Assembly: GCA_963978545.1 (NCBI GenBank)
Contig: OZ021727.1
Span: 48,645,385 to 48,709,384, forward strand
DNA: 64,000 nucleotides
Reading direction: 5' to 3'
From: Linyphia triangularis
Lineage: Eukaryota > Arthropoda > Arachnida > Araneae > Linyphiidae
Numbering within the stretch: the first letter of the stretch is position 1; each line of letters starts with the position of its first letter. A program made the translations under genes and the position numbers. Below, one piece after another: positions 23,817 through 35,660 of this stretch. Below the pieces are notes generated by a model. That model did not search any database. It was not told where the DNA came from and saw only the letters and a program-made list of their open reading frames with translations.

Positions 23817-25401
23817 CTTTATTTAGTAAAATGTAAGAGTCTACAATTGGTTTTTGTTCAGATATTTACTTTTTGTTTTGAAAAATAACTGAGTATTTAA
23901 ATTTCGTTCAAATGATCAGAAGTGTTGATTTGTCTTACATCTCCCAATGATATTTGATATTGTTGCACAAATTATCTGTATATAGTGTAAATAGTGACGT
24001 ATTATTTTAAAATTCTATTGTAATTTATTGTATCTTATTTCATTTATTAACAGCGATTATACAGGTTAGAAAAAGGTGTAACACCTAAAGCAATCGAGAA
24101 ATTTCGAGATGTTTCTTTTCCGACGAATTGGCAAGAAATTTCGGGAATGTTCTCTCGCGACAAGTATAAATAAGACTGCAGATCGGGAAAGTTTTCAGAT
24201 TGACTTCGGAGTTCGATGAAAGCTGTTCGCTTTGTTTACTTATTAGAGTGAGCTTGTATAATATCTGTATTCGAAGTTGGTTTTTTGTTGAAGCTTGTGT
24301 TGAAGCTTAAGAGTGATAACACTGTTGCCTTTGAATAAATTCTGTGAGTTTTCTGAAGTGAATAAATAGTAGTTTTTATCTTAAAAACTGTGCCATCATT
24401 GCCTTAGAGGAAAAATTCATAACAATATAGTATACAATTATTAACGTAACTCTCCGGTACAATCAATAGATGAATTTCTATAACGACAGCAAAATATTTC
24501 CTTATCAAATCAAAATAAGTGGTTTGGCTAGAATTGGGCAGAAACTACATTTATGCTTTTACTGGGTATTACAAATAAAAGAGAAGAGGATCTAATTTTA
24601 GAAAAAAATTCTGTAATAAATAAGTAGGTGTACAGCATTGGAAAAAATATCATACAGGATATTCGAAATTAAAAGTTTAAAGTTAGTTCCATACTTTTTA
24701 ACTTCTTTTCAAAGTATTAAGAATCATGGTCAAAACCTTGTATTTTTAACGACTGCTATATCCGAACTGATTGACACCCGAAGCAATACAATCGAGTCAA
24801 GCCGTGTGCTCTGTAATTTGTTTTCAAAGTGAGCAGACACATCAATAATTGTGACTGATATCTTTGTTTCGATTGTTGAGTTCCTCTGTAGATTTTCAGG
24901 ATTTCTTCAAATTTAAAATACATATGCTGTGCATTTTCTTTTAAAAGATTTCTTGAAAAACGTTCTTTCCTCGATAGAAGAACTAATATATTAGAGTCCA
25001 AATTTTGATTGAAGGATATTCCGTTGAAGTATAACTCTCCCTTAGCTCTTGTGCCAAAAAAAATATATAGCTATTCAAAGAATATCAAGTAGTTCAATTT
25101 AAAAATATTGAACTGGTCAATATAACAATGCCTTCAATTTTATTTTGTTTGTAAACTTGTAAATATTGCACTTTCAAAGGTTTTGTAATATTTTATTAAC
25201 TCTATTATACAAAAATCAAAATTATTTTGCATGAATTAATAATTAAAATATCATTGACTGAAATATTAGTAGCATTACTCATGACTTAATTTTTTTATTT
25301 CAATTATTTTAAAACCTTATTTGTTGTTGTAAGCAAGCATATATATATATAATTTTTTGGTATCGGGCCCCCTCACTTTCACTGCTCACGAGACGCCACT
25401 G
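22289..25401. mobile_element. hAT-type DNA transposon (inner), 8-bp TSD CCACAACC
   Basis: The left end is CAGTGGCGGCTGGTGCAGGG and the right end reads CACGAGACGCCACTG. Flanks CCACAACC at 22281-22288 and 25402-25409 match perfectly. Next to the ends are GGGCCCCCTCACTTT-type motifs in inverted orientation (22328-22340 and 25366-25380). The inside has a long poly(A) tract (23250-23310), a poly(T) tract (23787-23813) and a solo LTR. Minus-strand traces at 22840-23050 could be decayed transposase, but no hAT signature was found. Confidence 0.85.
23961..24424 (+). mobile_element. solo LTR of the gypsy family found at 46388 and 53604
   Basis: The 464-bp LTR starts TGTTGCACAAATTATC and ends AAAAATTCATAACA. 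It is flanked by ATAT at 23957-23960 and 24425-24428. A TATA-like AAGTATAAATAAG lies near 24160 and AATAAA signals near 24335-24365. No internal sequence adjoins it, so it most likely formed by LTR-LTR recombination. Confidence 0.9.
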
Positions 25402-26004
25402 CCACAACCATTTAAAAGAGGGCTTCAAGGACAAAGACCCAGAGGGGTGGAGATGTTATCTCATTCAGTGTCCAGTGATACTCCTCCCCACGTCCATCCC
25501 TTGTGCGAAATCAGGAGAGAAAGACGACATCCGGTGTATTCCTCCTCCCTTCCCCCTCTTGTGATCGTCTAAGTTAGAAGTTTATAGAGGAAAATTCGCT
25601 TTGGTTTCGGCTCCTTATTGTTACAAAATAAAAGTAAACAATTATTATTTTGTAAAAGAGTTTTACCTAACTCAACTCCAACCCCTTCCATTGTAAAGTG
25701 TTGTGGAGATGTCTTCAAATTCAAGGGGGTGGAGGTTTGAATACTTGTACAGTCATCTAACGTCCGTTTGAATGGGAAGGGAGAGGGCTATAAAAAGAAC
25801 CTTGAACCAAAAATAAGCTCTTTTTTTTTTGAGGGGGGGGGGGGCTTTTTTCGGAAATTAGACGAAGATCGAAATATACTCGTTAAGTGAACTTATTAAA
25901 AAAACAAATTTAAATTTTGTGTGTGCAAATTCTAAAAAATAATAGTCTGCGGAGGGGGCGCGGGCCCCCCGCGCACCCTAGCTGAATCCGCCATTGCCAC
26001 TGGG

Positions 26005-26070
26005 ATACGAACCAAGGACCTCGGCTATTGCAATCTGTCGCCTTACCAGCTAGACCAACTCGACCTCGCT
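26005..26070 (-). mobile_element. head of tRNA-derived SINE, family 3
   Basis: The minus strand reads like a tRNA: box A GTTGGTCTAGCTGGTAAGG and box B GGTTCGTATCCC. It is cut off from its tail (19974-20006) by the hAT element. Confidence 0.75.
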
Positions 26071-27605
26071 AACAGACAGTGTTAAATTTAAATATATAGC
26101 AAAACACCTTTTCAAATGGTAATAATTACTTTAATGATAAAAGTATGATAAATAATTTATGTAATAAATGTAGGAATAAACTGTGCATTTTTTTTTGTTC
26201 CTTTTCTTTTTTTTTCCATTTAGAGCAGCATCCTTATCACTTATGTTGGAGCTTTTCGTGCTCCGGATACAATTAAATATACGTATCTTTAATTATTATT
26301 AAACTGAAAAAAATATTGATTTTTTCTTTATCGTAATAAAATTACAATTATTATTTTATTCTTTTTATCAAATAATTATAAAATAATAATTTTTATTATT
26401 AGTAAATTAAAGTCTAAAAAAGAAGTAAATTCTTCGTTTCAACATGTTAATGCAACTTGACCTAACTTTTAATAAAAGTATTTAAACTGTAGATCCAGAT
26501 CCATTTTATTTGATATAATTTGTGAGACGATGATGGTCGAAGTCGTTCAATTTATTTCATGATAGAGTCGTTGTTTGTCGTCGTATTTATTGCAGCCAAT
26601 CTCAATAAATTGTCCAAATGAGATTTAATTAAATTTGTCCTGTAATTATTCTTGGTGAAATCACCTTGCTGAAAGCTTTTTCGTTGGCGAAATTAAGTGT
26701 AAATATATTTTTAAAGTATTATATACAGTTGGCACCATCTTTCGAGGAGAAATAGTAATGCCCATTTTTCAGTAGGTGTTTAAAAATAAATAACTTAACA
26801 AAAATTATATGCTTGCTGTTAATCAATTTTTAATTGTCAAAGATAATTTTAAAAAGAACATTTTAGGAATTTGCTAAAATATTTTATTAATTAAAATTAT
26901 TACAATTATATGCATTAATTATACACGAATTCCGCTTTGCAAATTTGAAACTAGAAACTTAGTAAAGTGAATATTATTTTTACAATCGTTATCAACACCT
27001 ATTCTCCAAGTTAAAATGCACTTTAAATAAATTATATGCATACCCGTTAAAAGTATAAAAAAAATCTGTATTGAAATTAAATTATTCAGTAAATTATTTC
27101 GGATTCACGAAATGAATTAAAAAATTTAAAAAAAAGTGCACAGTTTTCTACATTTATTTTATAAATAATGTATCATATTTTTTTCATCAAATTAATTTTT
27201 ACCATTTGAAAAGGTACTTTATCACTGCAGTTGACCATGGCTGTCTGCGATGACCTGACTTAACCAATGTATGTGGTTACCCGTGCAAAGTTTTATTTTA
27301 ATTTGTTTTTAATTTTTCCCGGATTTTCCAGGATTTTGTGGATATCTAATAAACATCTATTGGTCGTCCATTGGATTTTGTAGATGATAACTGAATGTCT
27401 TTTGGTCGTCTGCAATGTCCAGAGAAAATCTTATCGGTAGACATTGTGGAAGTACAATGGATGGATAAAGTACAACGATTTCCGGGACATTTGACCATCC
27501 ATTTGACTTCTATTATCGGTAAACGTATGCTCCAGTAGATATCCCATTTTTTTAAGAGCATATCCAGTAGATATCTATTGGACGAGTTTTGGCTATGTGG
27601 GGAGT

Positions 27606-27897
27606 GATGGCTACCATGCAATACCACGAGTCGAATAGACTGGATTTGATAGACCACCATTAGATCTCTAGAAATAATACGTCGAAATGCGGGAGTTGAT
27701 AGACAGCCATTAGATGCTTAGAAATGGAAAGTCGAAAAGACATGCTTTCGTGAACATCTAATAGATGTTTCAAAATTGGATGTCAAGGATAACGTTGCTT
27801 TAGATGTCTATTACATCTCCTGTACACTGTACATCTAATAGATCATGTGGATGAAACATAGATATCCTGTGGATAACACTGGTTATGTGGGGAAGCA
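27606..27897. repeat. tract of AATAGATGT-type motifs next to the nested element
   Basis: It holds CATTAGATCTCTAG, CATTAGATGCTTAG, CATCTAATAGATG and similar motifs, in the same style as the arms of 19609-27605, and ends GGTTATGTGGGG. It may be the true right end of that element or an adjoining relative. Confidence 0.45.
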
Positions 27898-28735
27898 TAT
27901 AATAGATCAGTATCTTAGATTGCGTTTAAAACATAATGATACAAAAATTAACTTTAAAGGTTATACATAAAAATAATCTAACTAAAAGACAGCAGTTGAC
28001 CTATTCTCTCTGATATAGTTGCTTTTCAATTAGACCACATGAAATGTAAATATTTCAGATATGACACATTGTAGGAATAATCAGGATTTCGAAGAAATGC
28101 TTGTGTGTAGTTCTGAACTTTTAGTTTTATTTAATTATTGTGAGAATTAAATATACACAATTTCAAAAGTATTTCTTCCAAACCAGCTATTTTCAAACTT
28201 CTCGACCTAAAAGAATTATAAAAACACTTAAGATTGAATTGCAATTGCTATCCGTTTTAGAGTTTAAAATATTTTGTACAATTAGTGGGATAACGTTTAA
28301 TGTCTTACAGCATACATATTACAGTAGTAATACAATAACGTTTTTCTCATTATTACCTCATTATTTCAAGACTCTTTTATATATAATATACTTAATAACA
28401 TTATTTAAATAGGTACTTAGGAAGACATATCAGTGACTTTACTCTTAATTTACAATGCTACACGTTTCTTATTAAAAATTATTCATTTAAATTAAAATAA
28501 CTAAATATAAACGTTTGAGCTTGAAATGTCATAAATATTGAAAAAATACTTCAACTCTGGTTCCCCGTCACGGTGATTAAAATAAGACGCGAAAAAAAAT
28601 TTCCCCTCCTTTTGCCTATTTGCGCACTCACACTTCGGAATGGGGTGTAATGCGGTCGGCTCGTGGAGTCCGCACTCCAGTCTTAGTTCTTGAGCTCAGT
28701 GACGGTGAGTGATGTAAATGTGAAGTGGAATAGTC
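27898..28735. other. AT-rich sequence, no gene seen
   Basis: No supported frame. The frame at 28140-28412 has the composition of chance AT-rich sequence. Confidence 0.4.
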
Positions 28736-29657
28736 GAGACAGTGAAACTTCAAAAAATATTAGTCAACGCAGCCGCAGAACTGTGACTAGGGTAGTGAAA
28801 CAAAATCGCAATCCTTCGTTGGATGAAATCACTCAGGAGTTCCAAAGTTCCCCAGGTGTTAGTTAAACAATTCTTCGAGTATTAAAAAGCCTGGGGTTCC
28901 ATGGTTGTGTAATCGCTCACAAGTCACATCACATCACTCCCCAGAATGCGAAGCGTCGATTGCAATGATGCAAAGCTCACCCCCATTAGACTGTGGACAT
29001 ATGGAAAAATATTTTTTGGAGTAATGAATGTAGCTTTATAATCTGGCAGTCCAATGGACGAATGTTAGGCGGATGTCCAGCCAGCGCTTCTTACGTGACG
29101 GCTTGGTGCCGACTGTAAAGTTTAGTGGTGAAAGTATCATGTAATGGGGAAACTTTTCATGGTTTGGCCTAGGTACCTTAGTTCCGGTGGTTGGAAACAT
29201 GAGCTCTAAGATGTAAGTGAACATTATAGACAATGCTGCTCTCCCAACTCTATGGTAATATTTCGGGTAAGGCCCGCTTTTCTTCCATCAGGATAACTGC
29301 ACCATTCACACATTGAGACCTGTGTAGTCATTATTTGATGAAATGGGTGTCTAAAAACTGGACTAGCCTTCTCAGAGCCACGATCTAAATCCCATAGATC
29401 ACCTTTAGAATGAATTAGAACGCAGTTTATGTAGTCATCCAGATCGACCAACCTCACTGTGAGTACTCACTTTTAGCTGTGATGGACGCCTGGAAGTAAA
29501 TTCCTTAGGCCAATCATCAAAAACTGGTAGAAAAATCTCCCTAGATGTGTGAAAGCTGCCGTGGATGCAAAAAGGGAACCAACATAATGTTAACATATGC
29601 GTCAGGACTCTCCGAGTCCGTACCATTGGGTGTCCGGATACTTTTGGCCACACAGTG
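28736..29657 (+). pseudogene. decayed Tc1 transposase with right terminal repeat
   Basis: Fragments in all three frames follow the Tc1 protein encoded at 44118-45149 in order: SQRSRRTVTRVVKQNRNPSL, EFQSSPGVS, LKSLGFHGC, HITPQNAKRRLQ, then IRITAPFTH (from [10 protein letters not shown]). The end GTGTCCGGATACTTTTGGCC (29630-29649) followed by ACACAGTG matches the terminal repeat. Many stops and shifts are present; the first ~80 residues and left repeat are missing or unrecognisable. Confidence 0.75.
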
Positions 29658-30827
29658 AATGTTGAATTGGATCACTATGATAATACTGTGTTCCTATTCA
29701 TAAAAATTCATAATTACTTGTCTTTTTCACTATGCAAACATTTAAATAAGACCAGACATAATTTATAACGAGTGTTTCTATTCATCCTTTTCTGAGGTGT
29801 GAATCGAAATACCATAAAAAAAAATAAAAAATAATAAAAATAAATGTAAGTCATAGTTTTTAAACATTTTTGGGGCTGATCCTCGAAGAAGAAGACAAGT
29901 ACAGATTTTCAAAGTCAAACATATGTTCTTTAACGATCTTATTACACCCGTTTTTTACTTTGAAAGTTGAAAAGTGTTCTTATCCACCCCGTTTTACGGT
30001 ACCAGTTTCTCGAAGCATCACCAAATAAAGAAGTGAATTCGAGAATTCAAGACACCGTTTGCTCTTCATCCTGTACCTCAAAGCTTTCTACAGATTTTTT
30101 TTATCTGTACATACAGGGGACTAGGGGGGGGGGGGGTCATGCGACGTCCCAAAAAATTCTTATGGATGAGGATTTTTTGTTCTATCTGCGAAAAATAAAA
30201 TTAGATCAGATGCATTGAAGAATCTTGTTCAGTAAATTAATCTGTACAAAAGCATAGCTGAATTACAAGACTTCAACAGCGGAATTTTATCGAACAAAAT
30301 GTCCGAATGATTTCGAATCTTTCTTTGAAAACGAAAACAAATTATGTGCGTTTTAGATGACCTAGAAGAACTTGGAATTGGACTTGAGCCCCACGAATGA
30401 CTGTTTATAGACGGCTCAAAGATGTTTTCTACTTAACGGGATCCATTTCATCCTGTCCATATTCATCTGGACACAAACAAGATGGAGCAATGGCTCCAGA
30501 GCAAGTGGTGAATGCTAGTATTGGTTGACTATGGTTGAATCCTCATCAGAGATACTCTCCTCGTCCGACACAAAAACATCTAGCCAAAAGAAAAGGAAAC
30601 TCTGACGAACATTAAGGTAAGTCTTCATAGAGGTTATTAATCAATAAAGCTGAAATTTGGTAGATAGTCTATGATGCATTCAATCCAGTTTTTGAGGCAA
30701 AAAAAGTTATTCTATAGTTTGAAATGGATAAACTAATTCATAGTGGCCGAACACTATAAGAACTCGGTCTGAGCTCAGTATGTAGAATTGCATATAAAGG
30801 ATTTATTTTAAAAACCTTGTTTTTATA
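29658..30827. other. no intact gene; faint coding trace near 30300-30620
   Basis: Plus-strand text near 30340-30480 (DDLEELGIGLEPHE, LFIDGSK with interruptions) suggests an old coding relic, possibly of a transposable element; it is too short and broken to assign. Confidence 0.3.
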
Positions 30828-31005
30828 GGCCGACCAAACGGTATAGTGGTTAGCGTGCTAGCCTCTAGACCGCGAGGTTGCAGGTTCGAGTCCCGTGTTA
30901 GGCATGGGTGTTTGTAAATGTATGTTGGCTTGTCTAATGAAGAATGTTTCGGCCCATTATAGCCCTCGTGTTGCTGACGGCGCTAGATAATCTGAATACA
31001 AACAA
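30828..31005 (+). mobile_element. tRNA-derived SINE, family 1
   Basis: It has box A (TATAGTGGTTAGCGTGCTA) and box B (GGTTCGAGTCC) and the family-1 body, ending TCTGAATACAAACAA. CTTGTTTTTATA at 30816-30827 and 31006-31017 is a perfect 12-bp target duplication. It lies ~120 bp beyond the stop codon of receptor gene A. Confidence 0.9.
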
Positions 31006-31124
31006 CTTGTTTTTATAGGTTACATTATTATACCTTCATTTGATGGGAGAAATAAATAAAAGACCAACACTGCATATTACATGTTCAATTTAATCGCACA
31101 ATACTGATTCAACTATTGTCATTT

Positions 31125-31353
31125 TTATTTCGCATATTTCTGTCTCTTCCTTTTTCGGCCTGTTACCAACTCCACAGTGAAGGAGAGGATGGATATGACC
31201 AGCCCTGTTCCCAATACAGTGAAAGCTCCCAACAGATCCGACAAATCCAGTGGCTGAGTAGTGGATGTGCTGGAATGGGTGCAGATGTCGTAGAAAAGGA
31301 CAGTTTCTGTCATGTAGCGCATGTACATTGCACCTTCGTTGAACCTCATGACC
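31125..31353 (-). CDS. ionotropic receptor gene A, last exon (final membrane helix and stop)
   Basis: The exon starts after TTCGTTTTCAG. One base completes a split codon, then 75 codons run to TAA at 31125-31127. VMRFNEGAMYMRYM is the end of the S2 lobe; PLDLSDLLGAFTVLGTGLVI then SILSFTVELVTGRKRKRQK is the region before and through the last transmembrane helix, ending in a short basic cytoplasmic tail. 'L-L-D--G-F-VL--GL--S---F--E' is the standard iGluR/IR pattern. ATTAAA, a possible poly(A) signal, lies about 31 bp after the stop (31089-31094, minus). Confidence 0.88.
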
Positions 31354-31617
31354 CTGAAAACGAAATTTATAATAAAGTAATAATACTACAATAGTGTTTT
31401 GAAGAAAGAAATGTGCGATATAATCAAGTAGAGTAGAACTTCGAGATAGAGCTTACGCATTCTTCAAACGGTTGATCGGAAAATATCTGCCTAAATCTAG
31501 TTAGTTCATATACTTTTTAATTCAAAACATTTTGAATACGTTGGTTATGTGCTCCTTTGTAATTTTTCTTCGGATAAGTAGAATAAATACAGAAACCATA
31601 AGAAAAGAAAAAAAGTA

Positions 31618-32453
31618 CAGGTTGCCACTGACTGTTAGCTTCGAAAATAGTTGCTTTAGTAGCCTCAGATGTTAAAAATAGTAGCCAAAATAGTAGTCTC
31701 GGGTGTTGAAAATAGTAGCCTCACTTTTCATAACTTTTAATAAGATCGGAATAAAACTGTTGATTTATATAAAACACGAAAACCCAGAAACACTCTTCTT
31801 TCAATTCAAAATAGTGTCTTAAACATTACATCCCATACGGTAAAAGGCATGTGTCTTGGAGGAGGCGCTATCATATTTATATACTGCGATGGAAGTTGGC
31901 AACTTAACCTTACTCTCAGACAGCACCTAAGCAAAAAAAAAAAGAAGAAAAAGCTAAACTTCACGCAAAAGCGACGGTAAAAATCGATTGGCAAAACAAA
32001 ATAACTTTTTTTAAACTTCCGAAGTCAAACAACTTTTTTTTAAAAAAACAAGTATCATGTTTAAACAATTATACTATATATTGGCAATGACAATCGAATT
32101 TCATTAAGGCCAGTTTTTAAATTTTTAACAGAATGGCTACAGAATTTGCAAAACAAAATTCCCAGATTTCCAGAAAATTCCCTGATGTGTATCTCTGTCG
32201 ATATTATCATTTAAAAAAAAAATAATGGCCAATTTAAAAATATATACATTTGACTATTTTGAATTACATTTACTTATTAAAGTATAATTGCAACAAAATA
32301 TAAATTTGGGCTAAAAATCAAAACAAGCATTTTTAGAGCATGAAAAAGAATGGAAAACATCAAGAAAAAAAATACAAAATTCACATAAACCAATTTACAA
32401 ACCACACCCATACTTGCTAACTTCAAGGAAAAGCAAAACTAGTACAATATTTT

Positions 32454-32487
<34 letters not shown>

Positions 32488-34568
32488 CGTTATTTTTTTT
32501 AATATATATCATAGGCTGTATCCTGTTCATAACATAAATTTTAAACAGTATCCTAAATATTTACTAAACTTGGGCATGCATGAGCATGAAACTTAAATAA
32601 TCAGCATTTTGCTTTCCAGTCACAAATTTCACTAGGTATATATATTTCATGAAAAATTATGTGTTTGGGATTTTGAAGTTGAGAAAAGATAAATAACACA
32701 TAATGCATGAAAGAAAGTCTTGCAATTAACAGCATCTTATAAAAATTAATTACTCATAGATATATAGAAATAAAATTTTGTACAACAAAAATACTATCTA
32801 AAACCATAAAAGTACATATTAAATGAGGAAAAAAACGTTTTTATAAAATATGACAAGCAGGGGGAAAAAATACAAGGACTTTTTAAAAAAAATTCCATGA
32901 CCCTTTGCCTGAATGTATGCAGCAGAGCATTCAATTTTTTATTTTTTGGAGGGGGAGGAGGATGCTTCAATTCTTTGTTTGATTTATATTAAACATATAA
33001 ATAAAAAACACATATCACTTTCAGTCAATTACGTTAGATAAAATGTCAAAATTAAAGTAAAAAAAAATCAAGTACAAGATCTAACCCATTTTGCTTATGA
33101 ATGCCTATAGATTTGTTGCACATCTATAACACGGTGCTGTAAAGGGTTAATAAAAACGAAAAAATATGATGGAATCAATTTGAAATATTAAAGAATTTAG
33201 GGTTCCAATATATTCTATTGACAAAAAACACAAGACAAGAAGAAAAATAATCATGTCTGTAAAGGATGCAGTTAGATTTAAGTTGGAAGATTTTTTTAAA
33301 CAATAAATCTACTGGTGTTCGCCCTTCTAAATAATAGGATTACTAAAAATCTAACAGAAATAATAAGTAAATAATTAGGGTTCTAATATATTCTGTTGAC
33401 GAAAAACACAAGGCAAGAAGAAAAAAAAAATCATGTCTGTAAAGGATGTAGACAGATTGAAATTTGAAATTTTTTTTAACAATAAGACGCTGGCGGAATT
33501 GAAGTTATAGGATAACCAAAAATCTAACAGAAATATTGTGTAAATAATTGTTCCAAGCTTAATAATGATTTCAGAAAGAAAAAGAGAAAAAAAAAAAAGC
33601 GGAACATGAACATGAGGTTGTGGGCCGAGAAGGGGGATTGGCTTAGCTGCTGAGAGTAAGAAAAAGTTCTGAAACTTCGAACACCCAAATCGGCCAACTA
33701 TAAAAACTATATATATATTGTGTGATGCGATTCGGGATAGATGTCCGCACCCACACGGGGTACGCGAGAAGGGAAACTCGAAAATTTCAAAATTCCCTGA
33801 TTAAAGAGTAATTTTACGAAATTCCTTGACATTTCCCTGAATTCCCGATTCTGTCACCACCCTGTTTAAGCTACATTCAAAGTAATTAAATAAATTGCTT
33901 AAAAATTTAAACTATTTTATTATTCATAAATTTAGCTACAACATTGAAATTCTAATCATTCTGCAACGATTGACCTACACGGCGAAATCGTTCGTCACAC
34001 TGGCACAAATCTCGGACATAACGTCTAATAGCCTCAATACTGTCCATACTGATGGCACTTTCTTCCGGCGTTCTGGGCAAATTCCACAAATTCATTTTTG
34101 TTTAGAGTAAATAAAACGAAATAATTTGATATTTGAGAATATAATTGTGTATGCTGTTGCCTTGCACGGCGAAAGATAAAACATTGGAATCTAACAGGTA
34201 GACGAAAATGACCGCGGTTGCCGTCAAAAACAACACTCTTGCGTGAGGTTACTATCGTCGGACTAACAAAGTGACCTATCTACCCGCGAATATGAACAAA
34301 TACTTCGGTAGTGTTCGCTCTCCCGCCCCCTTTAAAAAAAAATCATCATTTTGACAAAATTATTAGTACCTTAGAGCCGATTTTTTTTTGTCCAACTATC
34401 GGACAGAATCAAATTTCTAAAAAAATAGTCGCCTGAACCCAAAAATAGTTGAAGGTTTTGTTCAAAATACTCGTTTTGGGACCTTTTTTCATTGAAATAG
34501 TTGCCATAGTCGCCTGGTCACTAAAATAGTCGCTTTAGTAGCCTTTTTAGTCGCCTGTGGCAGCCCTG
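31618..34568 (-). mobile_element. DNA transposon with CAGGG...CCCTG termini, copy 2 (inverted)
   Basis: This is the reverse-complement relative of 1410-4197 over its whole length. Its right end CTGTGGCAGCCCTG matches perfectly; its other end CAGGTTGCCACTGACTG has drifted. Flanks AAAGTA (31612-31617) and AAAGTG (34569-34574) agree at five of six bases, again pointing to a 6-bp duplication. Subterminal GACTATTTT motifs are kept. It sits in the intron between the last two exons of receptor gene A. An A-run near 32460 and an extra internal block near 33300-33420 (a partial tandem repeat of its neighbour at 33200-33300) make it longer than copy 1. Confidence 0.8.
33952..34095 (-). CDS. small 47-residue ORF, counterpart of that at 1882-2028
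   Basis: An ATG at 34095 opens MNLWNLPRTPEESAISMDSI and the frame ends at TAG. Compared with the other copy there is one Asn/Ser change near residue 13, a one-codon deletion with local changes near residue 44, and several silent changes; no stop or shift. The surrounding noncoding element sequence has single-base indels, so frame retention is notable for such a short ORF, though not proof of selection. Confidence 0.45.
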   Translation of the reverse strand: MNLWNLPRTPEESAISMDSIEAIRRYVRDLCQCDERFRRVGQSLQND

Positions 34569-34574
34569 AAAGTG

Positions 34575-35369
34575 CTATATAATCCTAAAATGAATTATTA
34601 ACTTTAAAATAAAAAAATATGCGTATTAAATATTTTATGACAGAGACATTTTTAGACATTAGTTGAAGTATGTAAACTCTTATCTTGTTCTGCTTATTTC
34701 AATTGCAAGAATTCGTAACAGAATGAATCGATATTTGATTCGCCCATGTCCAGCGCGTCAGTGGGTTACAAATACAGACTTGATCTAGTCAAAATAATTA
34801 TTTTTCTGTATAACTTTACTACCAACCAATATTATATAATATAAAAACATAACTACTCATCATAATATTATAATTATAATCTGTTTACGAGTACAAGAAA
34901 AAGAGTGCATTGACTGATGTTTCAGCTCGAGAATCGCTCATATAAAATTTAAGCTATTAAATTTGTTTTGAAAGGACATTTTGCTTAAGTCAATTTTATT
35001 TATTCTTCATTTTTATGATCTTTTTCAAAAATTGGAATCTACAGCTTATTAAACTTTATTAAACTGAAAGTAAAATACAATACATTATTAGTAATAGTTC
35101 AAAACTAACCGTAAACTTTGCATACACTTTTATTCAGGAAAAAAATTATTTTAATTATAAAATATTGCTTAAAGATGTTATAAGATACAATCATACAAAA
35201 ATGAGCTATTAAGTCCCTTTTAGAGAAACAAGCTCATATTACTAATACTTTATTAGTTTTATTTGGCCTTGTAATACTTATCTGAGAATATTTCTTAACG
35301 TAACTAGGAAAATTCATGCTTAATTTCCGTCAAATAGTTCCAGGTTAGACGTGTAAAAAAAAATATTGC

Positions 35370-35406
<37 letters not shown>

Positions 35407-35660
35407 GAAACTGTAAGATCCTCTACATGTGTATACATTAATTTCAAGTTACTACCTATTTTTTAGTGTATTCAGTTCTTTAAGTTGGCAATTCAAATAT
35501 GTATGTGAAAGGTAAAAAAAAAAATTCTACTCAAAGTTTGATTATCGATAAAATTCTTGAAATATTATTTAAGGAAACGCTTTTTACAAGGAGCATACAA
35601 TATGCTATAATTATTAAAAACTCATTTGATAAATCAGTGCACAAACTCATATCCACTTGC
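34575..35660. other. intron sequence of receptor gene A, no gene seen
   Basis: AT-rich. A 40-bp poly(T) tract lies near 35363-35402. No recognised element. Confidence 0.45.

Larger units (their letters stand above)
20015..25996. mobile_element. hAT-type DNA transposon (outer), 8-bp TSD CCACTGGG
   Basis: The left end is CAGTGGCGGATCTAGG and the right end reads CTGAATCCGCCATTG. Flanks CCACTGGG at 20007-20014 and 25997-26004 match perfectly; an 8-bp duplication and CAGTGGCGGAT ends are typical of hAT elements. Without the inner insertion (22289-25401) it is about 2.9 kb. No transposase frame longer than 70 codons is seen, so it is non-autonomous or fully decayed. Runs of G/C near both ends (20041, 25960) are part of the subterminal regions. 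Confidence 0.85.
19609..27605. mobile_element. outermost element of a nest: long (~340 bp) terminal inverted repeats
   Basis: The left arm, about 19609-19945, starts CCCCACATAGCCAAAACTC. The right arm, about 27265-27605, is its inverted copy and ends GAGTTTTGGCTATGTGGGG, with roughly 85-90 percent identity by eye. Both arms are full of AATAGATATCTACTGGA / CCAATAGATGT motifs, that is, subterminal repeats. No coding frame is left. The interior is mostly later insertions: a SINE (19974-26070), an hAT element (20015-25996), a second hAT (22289-25401) and a solo LTR (23961-24424). Bases 26080-27260 are AT-rich element body. No clear target duplication was found. The superfamily is unknown; the tract 27606-27897 carries the same motifs and also ends in TTATGTGGGG. 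Confidence 0.7.
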
